Made by a program: the position numbers and the translations under genes. From NCBI GenBank assembly GCA_964480525.1, contig CAYZOV010000047.1:1-8065 (forward strand): DNA of 8,065 nt, in the 5' to 3' direction. This document shows, piece by piece, positions 6,227 through 8,065 of this stretch (positions within the stretch are counted from its first letter, which is position 1; each line of letters begins with the position of its first letter). Source of the stretch: JAAZZIT01 sp964480525 (GTDB taxonomy: Bacteria > Bacillota > Clostridia > Oscillospirales > Ruminococcaceae). The notes beneath the pieces are model-generated. The model did no database searches. It saw only the letters and a program-made list of their open reading frames with translations, and was not told the origin of the DNA.

Positions 6227-6262
6227 AAATATCCCACAACTTTTCAGTTGTGGGATATTTTT
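6227..6262. terminator. Bidirectional intrinsic terminator between ACP and htpG genes
   Basis: AAATATCCCACAAC (6227-6240) pairs perfectly over 14 bp with GTTGTGGGATATTT (6247-6260) around a six-base loop, followed by a five-T run on the + strand. Read on the - strand, the hairpin is followed after two bases by six T (complement of 6219-6224), so it can also stop transcripts arriving from the convergent htpG gene. Confidence 0.9.
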
Positions 6263-6287
6263 ATGATAGAGGTAATTGTTACAATAT

Positions 6288-6313
6288 GTTTCCTCACCTA
6301 CGGGGGAGGAAAC
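6288..6313. repeat. Inverted repeat in the htpG 3' region
   Basis: GTTTCCTC (6288-6295) is the exact reverse complement of GAGGAAAC (6306-6313). Inside, CC (6297-6298) can pair with GG (6303-6304) beyond one A-G mismatch, leaving a four-base loop. No U-run follows on either strand, so it is not a classic terminator. It lies between the htpG stop and the bidirectional terminator and could protect the 3' end of the htpG transcript. It occurs once in the window. Confidence 0.55.
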
Positions 6314-6331
6314 TTTGAGGTTTTACATATA

Positions 6332-8065
6332 TTAAACCATTAGCTCACATACGAGATTTGAAAACTCTGTCGGGTTTTCTATGGTCATGCCCTCAATCAG
6401 CAACGCCTGTGAATACAAAAGTTTTGCGTATTTTTCAAGCTTTTCGTTGTCTTTGCCGTAAAGATTTTTCAATGTGCTAAATACAGGGTGGTTAGGGTTA
6501 ATTTCCAAAGATTTTTCAGCCGTAACCTTGTTTTCGTTGTTTTGTGGCATAGCGTTTAGAACTTTTTCCATTTCGATAGAAACAGCGCCGTCGCTTGACA
6601 AGCATACAGGGTGGCTCTTTAATCTGTGCGAAAGTTTAACTTCCTTGATTTTTCCGCCTAAAGCCTTTGCCATAAATTCAAACATTTCCTTTGAATCCTC
6701 GGCTTGCTTTTTGGATTCTTCCTTTTCTTCCGGGGTTTCAAGGTCAAGGTCCTTGTCGGACACGGACTTGAACTGCTTGTCTTTGTAATTAAGCAAAACT
6801 TTCAAAACAAATTCGTCCACGTTGTCCGTGCAGTACAAAATTTCGTAGCCCTTGTCACGAACAAGCTCCGTTTGCGGGAGCATTTCAATCTTCGGAATAC
6901 TTTCACCGCAAGCGTAATAAATATATTTCTGGTCGTCTTTCATTCTGGAAACGTATTCGTCAAGAGTAACCTTTTTGCCCTCAAATGACGAAGAGAACAA
7001 CAGCAAATCCTGTAATACGTCCTTAGCGCCACCGTATGACTGGTAAATGCCGAATTTAAGCTGTAAGCCGAATACAGAGAAGAATTTTTCATAATCTTCA
7101 CGTCTGTTTTTAAGCATTTTCGCAAGTTCGTTTTTAACCGATTTTTCAATGTTTTTCGCAATAACTTTAAGCTGTCTGTCGTGCTGGAGCATTTCTCTTG
7201 AAATGTTCAAAGACAAGTCCTCGGAATCAACCAAACCTTTTACAAAACTGAAGTAATCAGGCAAAAGGTCGGCACATTTTTCCATAATTAACACACCGCT
7301 GGAGTAAAGTTGCAACCCCTTTTCGTAATCAGGTGCGTAATAGTCAAACGGAGCCTTTGCAGGGATAAACAACAACGAATCAAATGTTGCTAAGCCCTCT
7401 GTTTTCGAGTGAATGTATGTGATAGGATTTTCGTAGTCGTTAAACTTTTCAATGTAAAAATTGTTGTAATCGTCAGCCGTCAGCTCGTTTTTGTTCTTTT
7501 TCCAAATCGGAACCATGCTGTTGAGGGTTTCATTTTCAACGTGAATTTCAGGTTCTTCGTTTTCGTCGTGATAATGGGTGTGTTCAACGTCCATTTTAAT
7601 CGGGAAACGAATGTAATCGGAATATTTCTTAACAAGGGACTGAATCTGCCATTGTTCAAGATATTTTGAATACTTTTCGTCCTCTGTGTCGTCTTTGAGA
7701 GTGAGAATAATCTCCGTACCAACGTCCGCCTTGTCACAGGTGTCGATTGTGTAACCGTCAACGCCCTCACTTTGCCACTTGTACGCTACGTCCGAACCGT
7801 ATGCCTTTGTGTAAACCGTAACAAGTTTTGCCACCATAAATGCCGAATAAAATCCCACGCCGAACTGTCCGATAATGTCCACGTCGTCGCCCAAATCGTT
7901 GTCCTTTTTAAACGCCAAAGAACCGCTGTTTGCGATTGTACCCAAATTCGCTTCAAGTTCGTCCTTTGTCATACCGATACCGTTGTCGCTTATGGTAATC
8001 GTTCTGTTTTCCTTGTCAAGCTTTAAGTTAATCGCAAAATCATCTCTGTTAAGACCCATACTTGT
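6332..8065 (-). CDS. htpG: Molecular chaperone HtpG (bacterial Hsp90), 5' end outside window
   Basis: This is the C-terminal nine-tenths of bacterial Hsp90, a homodimeric ATP-dependent cytosolic chaperone. About 577 residues are visible and the frame stays open to the window edge. The family is normally about 620-640 residues, so roughly the first 60, including the RELISNASDA helix with the catalytic Glu, lie beyond 8065. The ATG at 8059 is an internal Met, not the start. Nucleotide-binding motifs are clear: ITISDNGIGMTKDE, then IGQFGVGFYSAFMVAK, then GTEIILTLK. The middle domain contains NISREMLQHDRQLKVI with the conserved Arg, and the C-terminal dimerisation region ends ENPTEFSNLVCELMV. There is no frameshift or missing block in the visible part. 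It is transcribed towards the acyl-transfer cluster, shares a bidirectional terminator with it, and is probably unrelated housekeeping. Its promoter and any heat-shock control site lie outside the window. Confidence 0.97.
   Translation of the reverse strand, partial: TSMGLNRDDFAINLKLDKENRTITISDNGIGMTKDELEANLGTIANSGSLAFKKDNDLGDDVDIIGQFGVGFYSAFMVAKLVTVYTKAYGSDVAYKWQSEGVDGYTIDTCDKADVGTEIILTLKDDTEDEKYSKYLEQWQIQSLVKKYSDYIRFPIKMDVEHTHYHDENEEPEIHVENETLNSMVPIWKKNKNELTADDYNNFYIEKFNDYENPITYIHSKTEGLATFDSLLFIPAKAPFDYYAPDYEKGLQLYSSGVLIMEKCADLLPDYFSFVKGLVDSEDLSLNISREMLQHDRQLKVIAKNIEKSVKNELAKMLKNRREDYEKFFSVFGLQLKFGIYQSYGGAKDVLQDLLLFSSSFEGKKVTLDEYVSRMKDDQKYIYYACGESIPKIEMLPQTELVRDKGYEILYCTDNVDEFVLKVLLNYKDKQFKSVSDKDLDLETPEEKEESKKQAEDSKEMFEFMAKALGGKIKEVKLSHRLKSHPVCLSSDGAVSIEMEKVLNAMPQNNENKVTAEKSLEINPNHPVFSTLKNLYGKDNEKLEKYAKLLYSQALLIEGMTIENPTEFSNLVCELMV

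Noticed and set aside
6288..6313. Possible CRISPR repeat (GTTT...AAAC palindrome)
   Set aside because: Only one copy is present, with no spacer-repeat periodicity and no cas genes in the window.
8057..8059. ATG as the true start of htpG
   Set aside because: The frame is open upstream to the window edge, and Hsp90 proteins have about 60 more residues, including the catalytic N-terminal helix, before this point.

Overview
The window looks like a chromosomal segment of a low-to-medium GC Bacillota, probably a gut-type clostridium of the Ruminococcaceae/Oscillospiraceae kind. This rests on AT-rich DNA with strong AAGGAGG-type ribosome sites, a textbook sigma-A promoter, frequent TTG/GTG starts, compact hairpin-plus-U terminators, and an extracellular Thr-rich linker of the sort these bacteria use. 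The taxonomic placement is inference; no rRNA or other marker is present.

Layout. Positions 1-181 are non-coding and hold a 21-nt direct repeat (20/21 matches) flanking a perfect 11-bp hairpin. An unrecognised four-helix membrane protein follows (182-805). A strong promoter (882-910) then starts a co-directional cluster: an MBOAT O-acyltransferase (1002-2423), a DHHW/AlgX-like SGNH-fold membrane protein (2444-4111), an internal intrinsic terminator (4120-4163), an FkbH-type HAD enzyme (4191-5969) and an acyl carrier protein (5981-6220). A bidirectional terminator (6227-6262) separates the cluster from a convergent htpG (Hsp90) gene, whose 5' end runs off the right edge of the window.

How the genes may work together. 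FkbH enzymes are known to take a three-carbon glyceryl unit from 1,3-bisphosphoglycerate, dephosphorylate it and load it on a carrier protein. MBOAT proteins of the DltB/AlgI group pass acyl groups across the membrane, and AlgX/AlgJ/DltD-like partners act on the outside. The four genes together have the logic of the dlt operon (DltA loader, DltC carrier, DltB MBOAT, DltD SGNH-type partner), with an FkbH in place of the amino-acid adenylating enzyme. The inferred job is attachment of a glyceryl (glycerate) or related hydroxyacyl ester to a cell-surface polymer. No ketosynthase, dehydrogenase or methyltransferase is present in the window to process the unit further. The terminator between the two gene pairs suggests that membrane and cytosolic halves are expressed at different levels or from separate transcripts, and it is also the main reason for caution about calling them one system.
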